A stretch of 64,000 nucleotides of DNA from positions 135,295,129-135,359,128 of the forward strand of contig CP136064.1 of the NCBI GenBank assembly GCA_032622095.1. The letters run 5' to 3'. The position numbers were made by a program, and so were the translations under genes. This stretch comes from Siphonodentalium dalli. Lineage: Eukaryota > Mollusca > Scaphopoda > Gadilida > Siphonodentaliidae. Below, piece after piece: positions 32,471 through 42,781 of the stretch. The notes under the pieces were generated by a model. That model did not search any database and was not told where the DNA came from. It worked only from the letters and a program-made list of their open reading frames with translations. The stretch's first letter is position 1. Every line of letters begins with the position of its first letter.

Positions 32471-32985
32471 TATTTGAAACTGGTGTTTATGTAACATGAG
32501 CGGAGGAAGGATAGAGTGAAATATTTACGAGAACTAAATGCGTGCTTGTGTCCCCCTTTTCTTGAGATAATCCAATGATCATGTGGGTGAACATCATGGA
32601 TACACAGCTTTATAATTGGAACCAGATGAGTCTACTTTTAAAGGCATATGGGTAGGTCATGGTAAGCACGTGGTTGCGTCCCCCTTTTAGTACGATAATC
32701 CTGAAGATCACCATCGTGGATACAAAGCCTATTGGAACCACTTTTAAAGGCATGCGGGGAGGTTGTCATTTTATTGATCAATTATGCCAAAATATGTAGA
32801 TATCACAAGAAATAACCCAACGTCAACCATACATTAATTAAAAGCAAACAGAAATGTCACAATTACCGGTACTTCATATGGATCTTTTGGGTGACCTCTG
32901 GATGGGAGCCATAAAAATTTTCCGAATGAAAAACATGGCCACCAGTAGCCATCTTAGGATTTTACATTATATATATTACTAGCAG
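32471..32985. other. Non-coding, with a short direct duplication
   Basis: The words 'GTGTCCCCCTTTT', 'GATAATCC' and 'CACTTTTAAAGGCAT' recur about 130-150 bp apart (32,549-32,760). A diverged ~162-bp family unit lies at 32,875-32,965. No gene was recognised. Confidence 0.4.
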
Positions 32986-33029
32986 GTTAGCCCGCCACTG
33001 GCGGCAATAGTCAGAAACATGACAATTTT

Positions 33030-33175
33030 TAAGTTTTAAATAAATTTTTAAATTAATTTAATTTTTGTTTTTCAATGAGTTAATTTTTTTGTTTTTCAAT
33101 GAGTTAATTGTACCTTTTTAATTCGATTTTTTTTGGTTTTTCAATGAGTTAATTGTGCCTTTTTAATTTTGTTTT
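33030..33175 (+). repeat. Short tandem repeat 'TTTTTCAATGAGTTAATT'
   Basis: Three to four copies of a unit of about 30-60 bp with TTTTTCAATGAGTTAATT. Low complexity. Confidence 0.7.
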
Positions 33176-33204
33176 TCAATTTTACCCGATTTTTAATTTT
33201 TTTT

Positions 33205-33515
33205 TCAATGAACCCGTCCATGACACTTCCCGTATTCAGCAAGTTTGAGCTCAATCGGTTCGAGTCTATAAAGGACACACACACATATATGACACTTCCC
33301 GTAGGTAGCAAGGATGAGCTCAATCGGCATTCCCTGGAATTTCCCAGTCAATATTTAGCAAGTTTGAGCTCAATCGGTTCGAGTCTATAAAGGACACACT
33401 CATATATATGACACTTCCCGTAGGTAGCAAGTTTGAGCTCAATCGGCATTCCCTGGAATATGACACTTCCCGTAGGTAGCAAGTTTGAGCTCAATCGGCA
33501 TTCCCTGAATTCCTC
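33205..33515 (+). repeat. Composite tandem repeat 'TGACACTTCCCGTAGGTAGC'
   Basis: At least four units combine 'ACACTTCCCGTA', 'AGCAAGTTTGAGCTCAATCG' and either 'GCATTCCCTGGAAT' or 'GTTCGAGTCTATAAAGGACA'. The two unit types alternate. It is non-coding. Confidence 0.75.
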
Positions 33516-34540
33516 AAATTATATAGTAGATTGGCAGATTCCAGTAGCTTTATAACGGTATATCTGGGGAGAAATCTGATGCTATATTCGTGATTATCTG
33601 GGATGATTTCGGTATATACCAAAGGTATATACTGTAAAAACAAAGCGCGCCATCCGTGCTCGCAGGGTTGGTCAGAAACAAATGTTTTTTAAATTTAATT
33701 TATGTTTTTTATTTAATTTTTATTCTAATTGACACGGGCTCGCTATAACTCCGGTATCACTAACATAGGCGGCATTGGAAGGGTTATGTTAACTTCTGCC
33801 TGGACCCACGTAGCGTGACGTAATTCACAACCACGTGTATTTACCTCGCGACCGCGACACACACAATGGCCCGATAATGGGCACACGTTCCCTGGCATTT
33901 CCCAGAAGATATTCATGGGGAGGTCAAGTGACCAATTTTGAAATTTGCTGGTCGCATTCGTCTGTATGTCTGAGGAATTCTCGGCTAGATATTGTTACCA
34001 ACATGACATATTTAAATTAATCCCGCCGTGTACCCCATCACGTTCTAAAAATAGGTCGATTGCAGTGGATTCGTACAGATGACGAAATATGAGTGCGACA
34101 GATAATATTGTTTGATCGAAAGCATTTTAATTAATACGTCGCAAAACTCGCCTTGATGTTGGCTAATAGATATTTGTCCCTGCTAGATGTTGGGAATGTC
34201 GTCACACAACACGCTCATGTCTGCATACAGTCTTACACGCACACGCCGAGACCCAGACATAAGAATGACATTAGGCATATACGCTCTTTATCAACTACAA
34301 TGCGATAGGAACGCTCTTTAACTATCAACGCGATTAACCCCCGCCGTGCCTTTGCGGTGATTTGGGAGTGAATAAAGGGTGCTCAGAGCTTCTCCAAAAC
34401 ACGACTACGGCGGTGTCGGTGGGATTTGACACTTACATACGAAATTTGAGCTCAATCTGTACACGCGTTTTGGATTCCATGAAGTACACACACACACATA
34501 TATATACGGAGTTCTCAAAATATATAGTATAGACTAGCAG
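33516..34540. other. Non-coding, no gene recognised
   Basis: A mixture of short diverged fragments. 'CGCTCTTTATCAA' and 'CACACAACACGCTCATGTC' recur at 34,204-34,330 and 34,850-34,960, indicating a duplicated segment of about 650 bp. I find no coding sequence. Confidence 0.4.
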
Positions 34541-34541
34541 G

Positions 34542-34747
34542 TGACCCGACTTCGTCCGGGCTTTGACCTTGACTTGACCATTTTGAAGGTCAATGTCAGG
34601 TCAGAGTCACGATTTGACCCGTCCAAAACACTCCCCGGACAAAATCACCCGTAGGTATCAAATTTCGTCGAAATCCGTCCAGCAGTTTTCCCGGCCATAG
34701 CTAACAGACAAACAAACAGACAGAAGTCCCAAAATATATATTAGATA
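34542..34747 (+). mobile_element. SINE or RTE-like 3' fragment
   Basis: Starts TAGACTAGCAGGTGACCCG and ends with 'CGTCCAGCAGTTTTCCCGGC', an ACAAACAAACAGACAG stretch, and ATATATATTAGAT. This resembles the 3' ends of RTE-clade retroposons and their SINEs, which finish in such tails. The same tail occurs at 35,089-35,160. Family assignment is inference. Confidence 0.5.
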
Positions 34748-35059
34748 ATTTGTGGGTACCCGTTTCAAGGTGGAGGTTACCTCGGGCGGAAAAACTGACC
34801 CGATGAAAATCTCCCCCATTCCCAGGAACCCCTAAGTACGAACACAGAATCACACAACACGCTCATGTCTGTACACGGACACAACACGCTCATGTCTGGA
34901 CACATACACGCTCTTTATCAATGACACTGCGGATGCGAACGCTCTTTAACTATCACACGATTAACCCATGATCTACCCATTGCGGTGGCGGGGTATTGGA
35001 GAATGAGTGCTCTGACGTTCTCAGAAGCGGTGCGATGACATTCCATCTGGGATTTTACC

Positions 35060-35162
35060 CTTAGATAGAAATTTGGGCTCAATCCGTCCGACAGTTTTCC
35101 CGGCCATAGATAGCTAACAAACAAACAAACAGACAGAAGTCCCAAAATATATATTAGATTAT
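35060..35162 (+). mobile_element. Second copy of the SINE/RTE-like tail
   Basis: Shares 'TCCGTC', 'CAGTTTTCCCGGCCATAG', the ACAAACAAACAGACAG stretch and 'CCAAAATATATATTAGAT' with 34,675-34,745. Confidence 0.55.
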
Positions 35163-35930
35163 ATTTTTTCATGTTGACATCTAGTATTACTTAGACATAA
35201 AAAAATTCCACATTCCTAATCGTTCTATTGGCTGTAACACACAAAATTATTCCCCATCCAAGTTGAGCTCCGTGTACACTTTCAACAGCCAACATTTTTA
35301 ATACAATTGATCCCAAACTTCACATGGCTCTTCCAGATGACCTGCTTAAACGTTTAAATTTCTGCAATTGCTCCATGGACTATATAAATGTATGACAATA
35401 TCCCCTCTCCAAGTTGAGCTTCAATGTCATTGAGATTTCCTCTGTTATCATTGGAGGCCATGCCTGATCGACCCTGATCGAAAAACTCCAATTACTAGTT
35501 TTGGTGAATACAATGGATCAAGCACCATATTACACAGATTAACATTAATGTATGCATTTGTACATGTAGCTTTCAGTATGAAATAATACCACCAATGATA
35601 TGTCAGATCAATTTGTTTCAAGGCCCAATAGGCCTATGTATAATTGTATACTGTATGGAAATCAGGTACAATACAAAATTGTCCAGGCATTAAGGACTAG
35701 CCAATTTGATGATTCACCTACCAGATACATTGTACAACCAACCTGAATCCCATTCAATCACAATGTACCCAGGTACAATCCCTATCAAAAGAATCCGGGA
35801 ATGTGTCTGTTCAGATACACTGCAGCTATCTGTTTATACAATGTGTGCAATTGTGACACACTTGTGTCTATAGTATAAATATTAAAATGAGCAGCGAATT
35901 CATGGAGAAGTGATCCACTTGTCTGGTTTA
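35163..35930. other. Non-coding, no gene recognised
   Basis: Contains two diverged units ('CCAAGTTGAGCT...CATTGA') related to 12,560-12,620 near 35,260 and 35,405. Nothing coding. Confidence 0.4.
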
Positions 35931-35934
35931 AATA

Positions 35935-36125
35935 GTAGCTCAACTTTACTTTGTGCATGTGTGCCTCGTGATGTCCATCAACAATGTCCATAACACAGGC
36001 TACAGGTCGTACCTTTGGTAGGATTTTTTCATGGCTGTTGACATTGACATGTAGATGGGAACGAGTCATTTTGGGGTCATTCGGCAAAAAACATGACCAC
36101 CAGCAGCCATCTTGGATTTAAAAAT
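35935..36125 (+). repeat. One ~162-bp family unit with its own head
   Basis: Begins AGCTCAACTTTACTTTGTG, as at 48,647, and carries 'GGGCTACA' variants, 'GATGGGAACGAGTCATTTTGG' split by variation, and 'CAGCAGCCATCTTGGATTT'. It is non-coding. Confidence 0.65.
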
Positions 36126-36625
36126 TCAATCCATTAGCATGGGCTACATACAGACTGTACTGTTTGATCATCATGATATTTGTCGTGGATATATATATAT
36201 TTTATTTTTAATAAATAATTTTTTTTTATTAAATAATATAAAAAAAAACTCATTAAAATTTTGAAGAACCTATGACATTACATCTTTGGGAGGGGAGGGG
36301 AGGTACCTCTAGTCACTCCACTATATTTGGTTGAAATCAGGGGTTTGGGAGAAATCAGGAATGTTCAGTAAATTACTTTAATCCTTGTATTCTCTACTAC
36401 AGCAAGCCACCCATGTGCTCTGATGGACACATGTTTATACAACTGGCAGATGGGTAGATAACAAATGCTATGCCATTGTGCTCTCCATCCCCAGAGAGTT
36501 TAATTCATGTCATTTGTAATTTAAATGAGATTAATAGTGTTATCAATGAAGCACCCTTGTTCTTTACATTATCACTCAGTGGTCATTAAAATCAGATTAA
36601 TTTCATTTTCTCCAAGTTTGAATTA
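36126..36625. other. No feature recognised
   Basis: AT-rich. A GGGAGGGGAGGGGAGG run at about 36,287 is followed by TACCTCTAGTC. It is non-coding. Confidence 0.4.
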
Positions 36626-39274
36626 AGAGTGTCTGGCATTTGTAGAATGAGGTTCCCAGAGGGTGAATTTATGTTGCTCCACACAGCAGGCTAGCATAAC
36701 CAAATACACCCTCTGAGAACCTTATTCTGCTTAGGCCTCATCTTCTGGGAAGTATCTAGAGTCTCAAGATCTCATTCTGCTTAGGCCTCATCTTCTGGGA
36801 AGTATCTATAGTATCAAATTTACATTGTTGTTAGTTAAATTTCCCTTCTAGGAAGTTTATATATCCCCTAATTTGCAGAAGATAAAATTCATGATTGAGG
36901 TGCCCAATGGGTGAACATCACCAACTTCAACTGGGGAACTTCAATCTTATTCTAGGTCTTCCATAGCAGTTGAGGGCCTTATCAGAATGAGGTCCCCAGA
37001 GGGTGAATTTAGTGATACTAGCCCACTGTGCAGGATAGCGTCAATAAATTCACCCTCTGGGGACCTCATTCTGCAAATAACAGACAGACTATTTCAAGGC
37101 TTGATTGTATAATACATTGTGTTGCTTGAGGCCAGACATGCACAATGTAGGAACAGACATGCTTTTAGTGATGCTATCCCACACAGCGGGCTAGCATCAC
37201 CAAATTCACCATCTGGAGACCTCATTCTGCTTAGGCCTCATCTTCTGGGAAGTATCTATAGTATCAAATTTACATTGTGGTTAGTTAAATTTCCCTTCTA
37301 GGAAGTTTATATATATCCCCTAATTTGCAGAAGATAAAATTCATGATTGAGGTGCCCAATGGGTGAACATCACCAACTTCAACTGGGGAACTTCAATCTT
37401 ATTCTAGGTCTTCCATAGCAGTTGAGGGCCTTATCAGAATGAGGTCCCCAGAGGGTGAATTTAGTGATACTAGCCCACTGTGCAGGATAGCGTCAATAAA
37501 TTCACCCTCTGGGGACCTCATTCTGCAAATAACAGACAGACTATTTCAAGGCTTGATTGTATAATACATTGTGTTGCTTGAGGCCAGACATGCACAATGT
37601 AGGAACAGACATGCTTTTAGTGATGCTATCCCACACAGCGGGCTAGCATCACCAAATTCACCATCTGGAGACCTCATTCTGCTTAGGCCTCATCTTCTGG
37701 GAAGTATCTATAGTATCAAATTTACATTGTGGTTAGTTAAATTTCCCTTCTAGGAAGTTTCTATATCCCCTAATTTGCAGAAGATAAAATTCATAATTGA
37801 GGGCCCAATGGGTGAACATCACCAACTTCAACTGGGGAAATTCAATTTTATTCTAGATCTTCCATAGCAGTTGAGGTCCTTATCAGAATGAGGTCCCCAG
37901 AGGGTGAATTTAGCGTCACTAAATTCACCCTCTTGGGACCTCATTCTGCAAATGACAGACACACTATCACACTATTTCAAGGATTGATTGTATAATACAT
38001 TGTGTTGCTTGAGGCCAGGCATGCACAATGTAGAAACAGACACGCTTTTTGTGATGCTATCCCGCACAGCAGGCTAGCATCACCAAATTCACCTTCTGGA
38101 GACCTCATTCTGCTTAGGCCTCACTTTCTGGGAAGTATCTATAGTATCAAATTTACATTGTTGTTAGTTAAATTTCCCTTCTGGGAAGTTTCTATATCCC
38201 CTAATTTGCAGAAGATAAAATTCATAAATGAGGTGCCCAATGGGTGAATATCACCAACTTCAACTGGGGAACTTAATTCTTATCCTTATCAGATTTGTGA
38301 AAATGGGATCACAAAGTCAAATAAGGGCAGAGCAAGAGACTTAACTATTTCACTACATAGTAATTCTTAAAATATGTTTGCAAGAACTAGTTGGCTTATA
38401 TAGAATAGAATGTTCTTCCTTGACTGCAATTCAGATTTTTTTTAATGGGGTCACCTGGTCAAATAGGGGCCAAGCGAAGGACAGTTTCCCTCTTAATATG
38501 CTTCCTTCACAAGGACCATCAGGTCTATTTTACTGATATTTATGATATATATGAAGGGTTCTTTGGTGTCTGGGATTCAAATTTATTCAGATGGGGTCAC
38601 CAGGTTAAATAGGGTGGGACCAGGGACATAACTATATGTCTCTATAGTAATTCTTAAAATGTCTTCTCAAGAGAGTTTGGACTATTTAGCTTACATATAG
38701 TATGGAGGGATCAGGAGGATCCTTTAGTGACTGAGATTCAGATTTGTTAAAATGAGGTCAACCTGTCAAGAAATGGCAGGCTATGGGGAGTTAACACTTT
38801 TGTGTCCAATAAAATCTTCGAAATACCAAATTCATTAAAACATCTACCTTGGAACCACCTGACTGATTGGTCTGACATACATGTATTGTGTTTTGGGTCC
38901 ATGGATAATTGGGCTTCAAACATGTTTAAATGGTTTTAGAAAAAGGCGCTTGTGAGATTGGAAATTTCCAACAATTGAGAAAGTTTGAGGTGTCGGTTGT
39001 GAAATTCCAACCTAAGACTTGGGAGTCTGGAGCCCGGTCGGGAGGGGACTTGTTGAGCTGGAGGAGGGGGGTGATCAGTAGTGTACAGTTGGCAATTTCA
39101 AGGTGGATTTTCACCAAGCTACATACTTGAAGTCTCTCTAGCCACATATCCTGTTTAAATCTACTTCTTTTAAAGTGATTATGAAAAGTGCTGACTGTTT
39201 TGGTCTCCAGAGTCCCAGTCTTATCAGTCTTTGCAGTCTCGTGGAACGACCCCACAGTCATTGACTGTCTTGTT
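36625..39274 (+). mobile_element. Large family-2 related repeat containing a 452-bp tandem array
   Basis: From 36,625 to about 38,280 three copies of a ~452-bp unit occur, followed by core-type sequence (38,290-38,900) and the family-2 3' end at 39,253-39,274 (ACAGTCATTGACTGT then CTTGTT). The part from 37,900 to 38,780 is repeated at 63,200-64,000. No protein is encoded. The identical 60-residue frames at 37,119 and 37,571 are copies of the repeat. Confidence 0.7.
36960..38280 (+). repeat. 452-bp tandem repeat, about three copies
   Basis: Identical phrases such as 'TTGCTTGAGGCCAGACATGC' start at 37,123 and 37,575 (452 bp apart); the third copy follows after 431 bp. Copies 1 and 2 are nearly identical over their length, so the duplication is recent. 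Each unit includes a fold-back block in which CAGAATGAGGTCCCCAGAGG is mirrored downstream. Confidence 0.9.
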
Positions 39275-39450
39275 TTGTCTGTATCTCCACCACTGGTTGA
39301 CGGATATCAATGAAGATTGGTATGTTATTTATCTATGTTTATAAGAAAATGGGTTTTTTTTCCCATCCGAGCAGATATCTCAACCATACTTTGTCTGTTC
39401 GAATTTTCCACCGTGGGTGTATGTCAGCACCGCCGGTGCAACCTCTTGTT
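39275..39450 (+). mobile_element. 3' fragment of a family-4-like hairpin repeat
   Basis: Core-like sequence ends with hairpin GCACCG-C-CGGTGC (39,427-39,439) and AACCTCTTGTT. The next element's head starts immediately at 39,451. Confidence 0.5.
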
Positions 39451-41239
39451 ATACCCCCTTTAAAAAAAAAAAGGGGGGTATACTGTTTTGCACCTGTCTG
39501 TCGTTCCGTTCGTGCATGCGACTCAGGGTTGGGTTAATCGTAATCAGTAATCGTAATCAAAATAATCGATTACAAAACTTGGAGTAATCATCTGTAATCA
39601 GTAATCATGACATTTATTGATTACAAGTAATTGTAATCGATTACTTTCAAATGTACATGTAATCATGATTACATTTTGATAAATTTTTGATTACTTTTAC
39701 TAAAATATCCATATGGATGGCTATTGGATACTCATAGTCTCATACTTTGGTACTGTGGAGTGTGCAACAATACAAACAACATATTAGAAAGTTAGTACAA
39801 TTTTGTCATTTGTTATGTTTAATAGTGGTACACTGTGTATGTACATTCTGACAGTGGACACAGATAACAACACACAAATGTTGAATACAGCATGAATGGC
39901 AACAAACTTGTGATTTGAGTGGGTAGTTTGAGGATGGTCGGAACGCATTGCGCAATTCCCTTCACCCTTCTAAACTTGTAATACAGACAATGAAATGTTC
40001 TAATATGGATAAATAGGCAAGGATTAAATTGAATTAGGAATGCTGTAGACAATGGCTGTAGAGTCACACTGGTACAATAGGGCTAATTAACTGAAAGCAG
40101 GTGTGATGTACACTGATAGACCTAATTAGCTGCTTTGTCATTTACTGCACTCATGGAGTTAAGCCGCATTTAATCCTCATCAGGATTAACAACGGATGAT
40201 CATCAAATAAATCTTAGTGTTATCTTCATTGTGTTGGGTATTGAATATAACAGAACATTAAAATAATTTATAAATGTTTCTGGTGATATTTTCATAAATA
40301 TTATGCGCTAGTTTGAATCCATGTAAGAAAATTAAAAATATATTAAAATATATATACATACTAGTAAATAAATACACATAAAACATAATGTATTCCCAAT
40401 AAGTTGGTGCATAACTTCATGTTGAAGCCTTTCCAATACACGTAAATGTAAAAAGTTTATATGTTTATTGCTTGCTTCTTTCTATTGTTTCAGTCGTTTC
40501 TTGTTTCCATGTTATGCAGTGATGTCTTTATTCAATCAAATTTGATGAGTTAATTTGAATTATTTCATTATTTATTCCTATGCGATCAAAATGGTTGGAA
40601 ACTAACACTTGTAATCAGATGTAATCGAAAAGTAATCGATTACATCTACTAAAGTAATTGTAATCGTAATCGATTACATTGAAAAAAAATGTAATCAGTA
40701 ATCGTAATAGTAATCATGTAAATCAAAAGTAATTGTAATCGTAATTGATTACATTGGCGTGTAATCATCCCAACCCTGCGTCCGCCCGTGCGTCAGTGCA
40801 TCCGTCCGATATCTGTTCATGTCATAACTTGAACATTAGTGCTCGGATCTCAATGAAATTAGGTATGGATGTTCACTACTATCATAGTACTATGAGGACA
40901 TTAAATAGAGGATTCCATCGTTTTGTTCGGATTTTCCATTCTAGAGTTATTCATCTTTGTTCATCTGGAAATGTTGGCTTTTTGGTCTGTCTGGTGTCTG
41001 TTCATGTCGTAACTTCAACAGTTGTGCTGGTATCTCAATAAAATTTGGTATGGATGTTCACTACTATGAGGACATTTAATGGCACATTCAACTGTTTTGT
41101 TTTGGTTTTTTGTTCTATAGTTATTCATCTTTGTTTATATGAAAATGCTGATTTTTGGGTCCATCTGTCTGAGTATAGCAGTCATAAGTTATAGATATGC
41201 CCACACTAGGCAGTATGCCACAAGGGGGTATCTCTTGTT
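39451..41239 (+). mobile_element. Family-4 hairpin element, interrupted by a hAT-like insertion
   Basis: The head hairpin pairs ATACCCCCTTT with AAAGGGGGGTAT (39,451-39,482). It is followed by GTCTGTCGTTCCGTTCG, a hAT-like insertion (39,534-40,778), and two core units ('CTCAATGAAATTAGGTATGG', 'TTATTCATCTTTGTT'). The tail is GGCAGTATGCC plus ACAAGGGGGTATCTCTTGTT, ending at 41,239. It is non-coding. Confidence 0.65.
39534..40778. mobile_element. hAT-like non-autonomous element with GTAATCGATTAC repeats
   Basis: Ends CAGGGTTGGG and CCCAACCCTG are inverse. Both subterminal regions (39,534-39,700 and 40,610-40,778) are filled with repeated GTAATC/GATTAC words, a style seen in hAT elements. I could not confirm an 8-bp target duplication; the flanks ATGCGACT and CGTCCGCC do not match, so the flank may have diverged or the insertion is complex. 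It is 1,245 bp with no transposase. Confidence 0.65.
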
Positions 41240-41346
41240 GAACTTGTCATAGTTGACCAATGACACTGAAACAAAATGTGTTCATTAGTGTTTGTGTTGG
41301 ATTTTATTAACAATTTTAACAACTCTGAAATACTTTATATTGACAG

Positions 41347-41501
41347 ACTCGTCGACGGAATCCTTGAAGAAAAAACATTGTAGTATATTCCGGTCTATCT
41401 TATGTTGTTTGGGTCAGAATACCAACAACAACAATAACCAGGCTAATGGCTGTATTCCCGTTGTTGAGGAGAATGGAAATCCCCAGATTTCAACGAGCCA
41501 G
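41347..41501 (+). CDS. CTDSPL: CTDSPL/SCP-like phosphatase, N-terminal coding exon
   Basis: Encodes part of the variable N-terminal region of a small C-terminal domain phosphatase (SCP), which dephosphorylates the RNA polymerase II CTD and some transcription regulators. After a phase-1 acceptor (TTGACAG, ending 41,346) the exon reads TESLKKKHCSIFRSILCCLG, a polar N/Q stretch, and IPVVEENGNPQISTSQ. It ends at CAG with donor GTGAGTATA at 41,502. The SLKK...SI...CC pattern and the 'P.VEENG' segment are what vertebrate CTDSPL shows in the same exon. The start-codon exon was not found upstream. A 6.9-kb intron follows. Confidence 0.85.
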
Positions 41502-42227
41502 GTGAGTATAAAGAAACATTATATTTCAGTGTTCTTTGTGTGCCTTTATGACAATAGTTCATGAAAATAATGTCAAAGGTTTTCCATCGCAGAAAGGTGA
41601 TTTCTTAATGAGATTAAATTTGAAGTATATTACTGTTTACACCCATCAGTAAGTCCATCCCTGAGGATATAAAGTCCAGCTTATGTTTTTGCTCCCCAAA
41701 AAAATATGGTGGTCCTTGAAGATAAGCCAGGCAGCGGTTAGACTTTGAGTTTTCAAAGTTTGATACGATGCTACAAGAGAAAGGGTCAGTTTTAGAATGT
41801 GACACCATTGCATTGTGGAATGATGCTGGCTTATGGGTGAGGTATGGGCACCTACCGGTGATCCAACCACCCGATATTCAACTCGACGAATTAATTAAGA
41901 CTCACGCCAGATTCATCAGATATCATTATCTGATCAATCTTTCAGAGAGCAATTATGGCAACTTTAAAACTCAACTACTTCAAATATTTTAATACACAAA
42001 AATCTTAATACATTATTTATAGTTGTTGCAAACATTTCATGTAGGTTTTTTGTTTGCTATATGTTCTGTTTTATATGTGTTTGCACAATGGTCAGTTTCT
42101 TAATTGTGCTGGCCCCAATCGAGCACTCACGCTCTGATTTGGGTGTTTTTATTTGTATATATTCTGTTTTGTTTTAGTCTAATTCACTGTCATTTCTAAT
42201 CACAGTTGCTTCACTCGATTTTGATAA

Positions 42228-42296
42228 TCTGTTTCTTCTCGTCGTGATATGGCTTTGTTGCTAAAACGACGTTAAACCCCAATCAATCAATTGAAA
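42228..42296 (+). mobile_element. SINE or LINE 3' tail ending in AATC repeats
   Basis: 'GATATGGCTTTGTTGCTAA', then AACGACGTTAAACCCC and AATCAATCAATT. Tails of the form GACGTTAAACCCCAATCAATC are common at retroposon 3' ends in molluscs, in my knowledge. The upstream limit of the element is not clear. Confidence 0.45.
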
Positions 42297-42344
42297 ATAA
42301 GCCCACCCCCATTTTTAGAACTCGGAGGACGAGTGCACATTGCA

Positions 42345-42755
42345 ATTGACAAGATTTCAGCACATAGAATGAAAATATATGGTGATATGGGGTCCCCTTG
42401 TCAGCAGCCTCTTCTAATTTTAAAAGGACGGGAAATTATACCATTTATATTTATGTTTGAATGAATATTATTATAGAGAGTTTTGATATATTTTGTGTAG
42501 ATAACACCAAATTTGAAGTACTTCAAAACTGCATCCATAAAATACAAGGAGAGTGCGTCAAAGGCCTTCTCAAAATCAAGTATTAGTAATATTCCTGGGA
42601 TATTCACATTTCTGCTTGCATATATTTTATCTGAAATAAGCCGAATATTCTCTCCAATAAATCTACCTTTGATGAATCCTTTCTGGTCTTCACTAATTAT
42701 TTCAGGAAGAAACTGTTTAAATCGTTAACACACCAGTTAAGATTTTATATGGTAC
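42345..42755 (-). pseudogene. LINE reverse transcriptase fragment
   Basis: On the minus strand it reads GFIKGRFIGENIRLI, ILLILDFEKAFDALS (RT motif A), a linker, GRPF-type sequence and RRGC-stop-QGDPISPYIFILCAE (motif B region). The stop is TGA at 42,401-42,403, where LINE RTs normally have Arg. A frameshift lies near 42,725. The fragment ends before the FADD motif. It resembles L1/Tx1-type RTs. The LINE ORF1 remnant at 46,645-47,424 has the same orientation and may be the other end of the same insertion. Confidence 0.8.
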
Positions 42756-42781
42756 ATTTAGTAACGAGATGGGTCTCTAAT

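Noticed and set aside
37119-37753. Identical 60-codon frames at 37,119 and 37,571 as duplicated genes
   Set aside because: They are in two copies of the 452-bp tandem repeat and show no protein features.
36960-38280. Regularly spaced repeats as a CRISPR array
   Set aside because: The unit is 452 bp, the spacers are themselves repeated, and the genome is eukaryotic.
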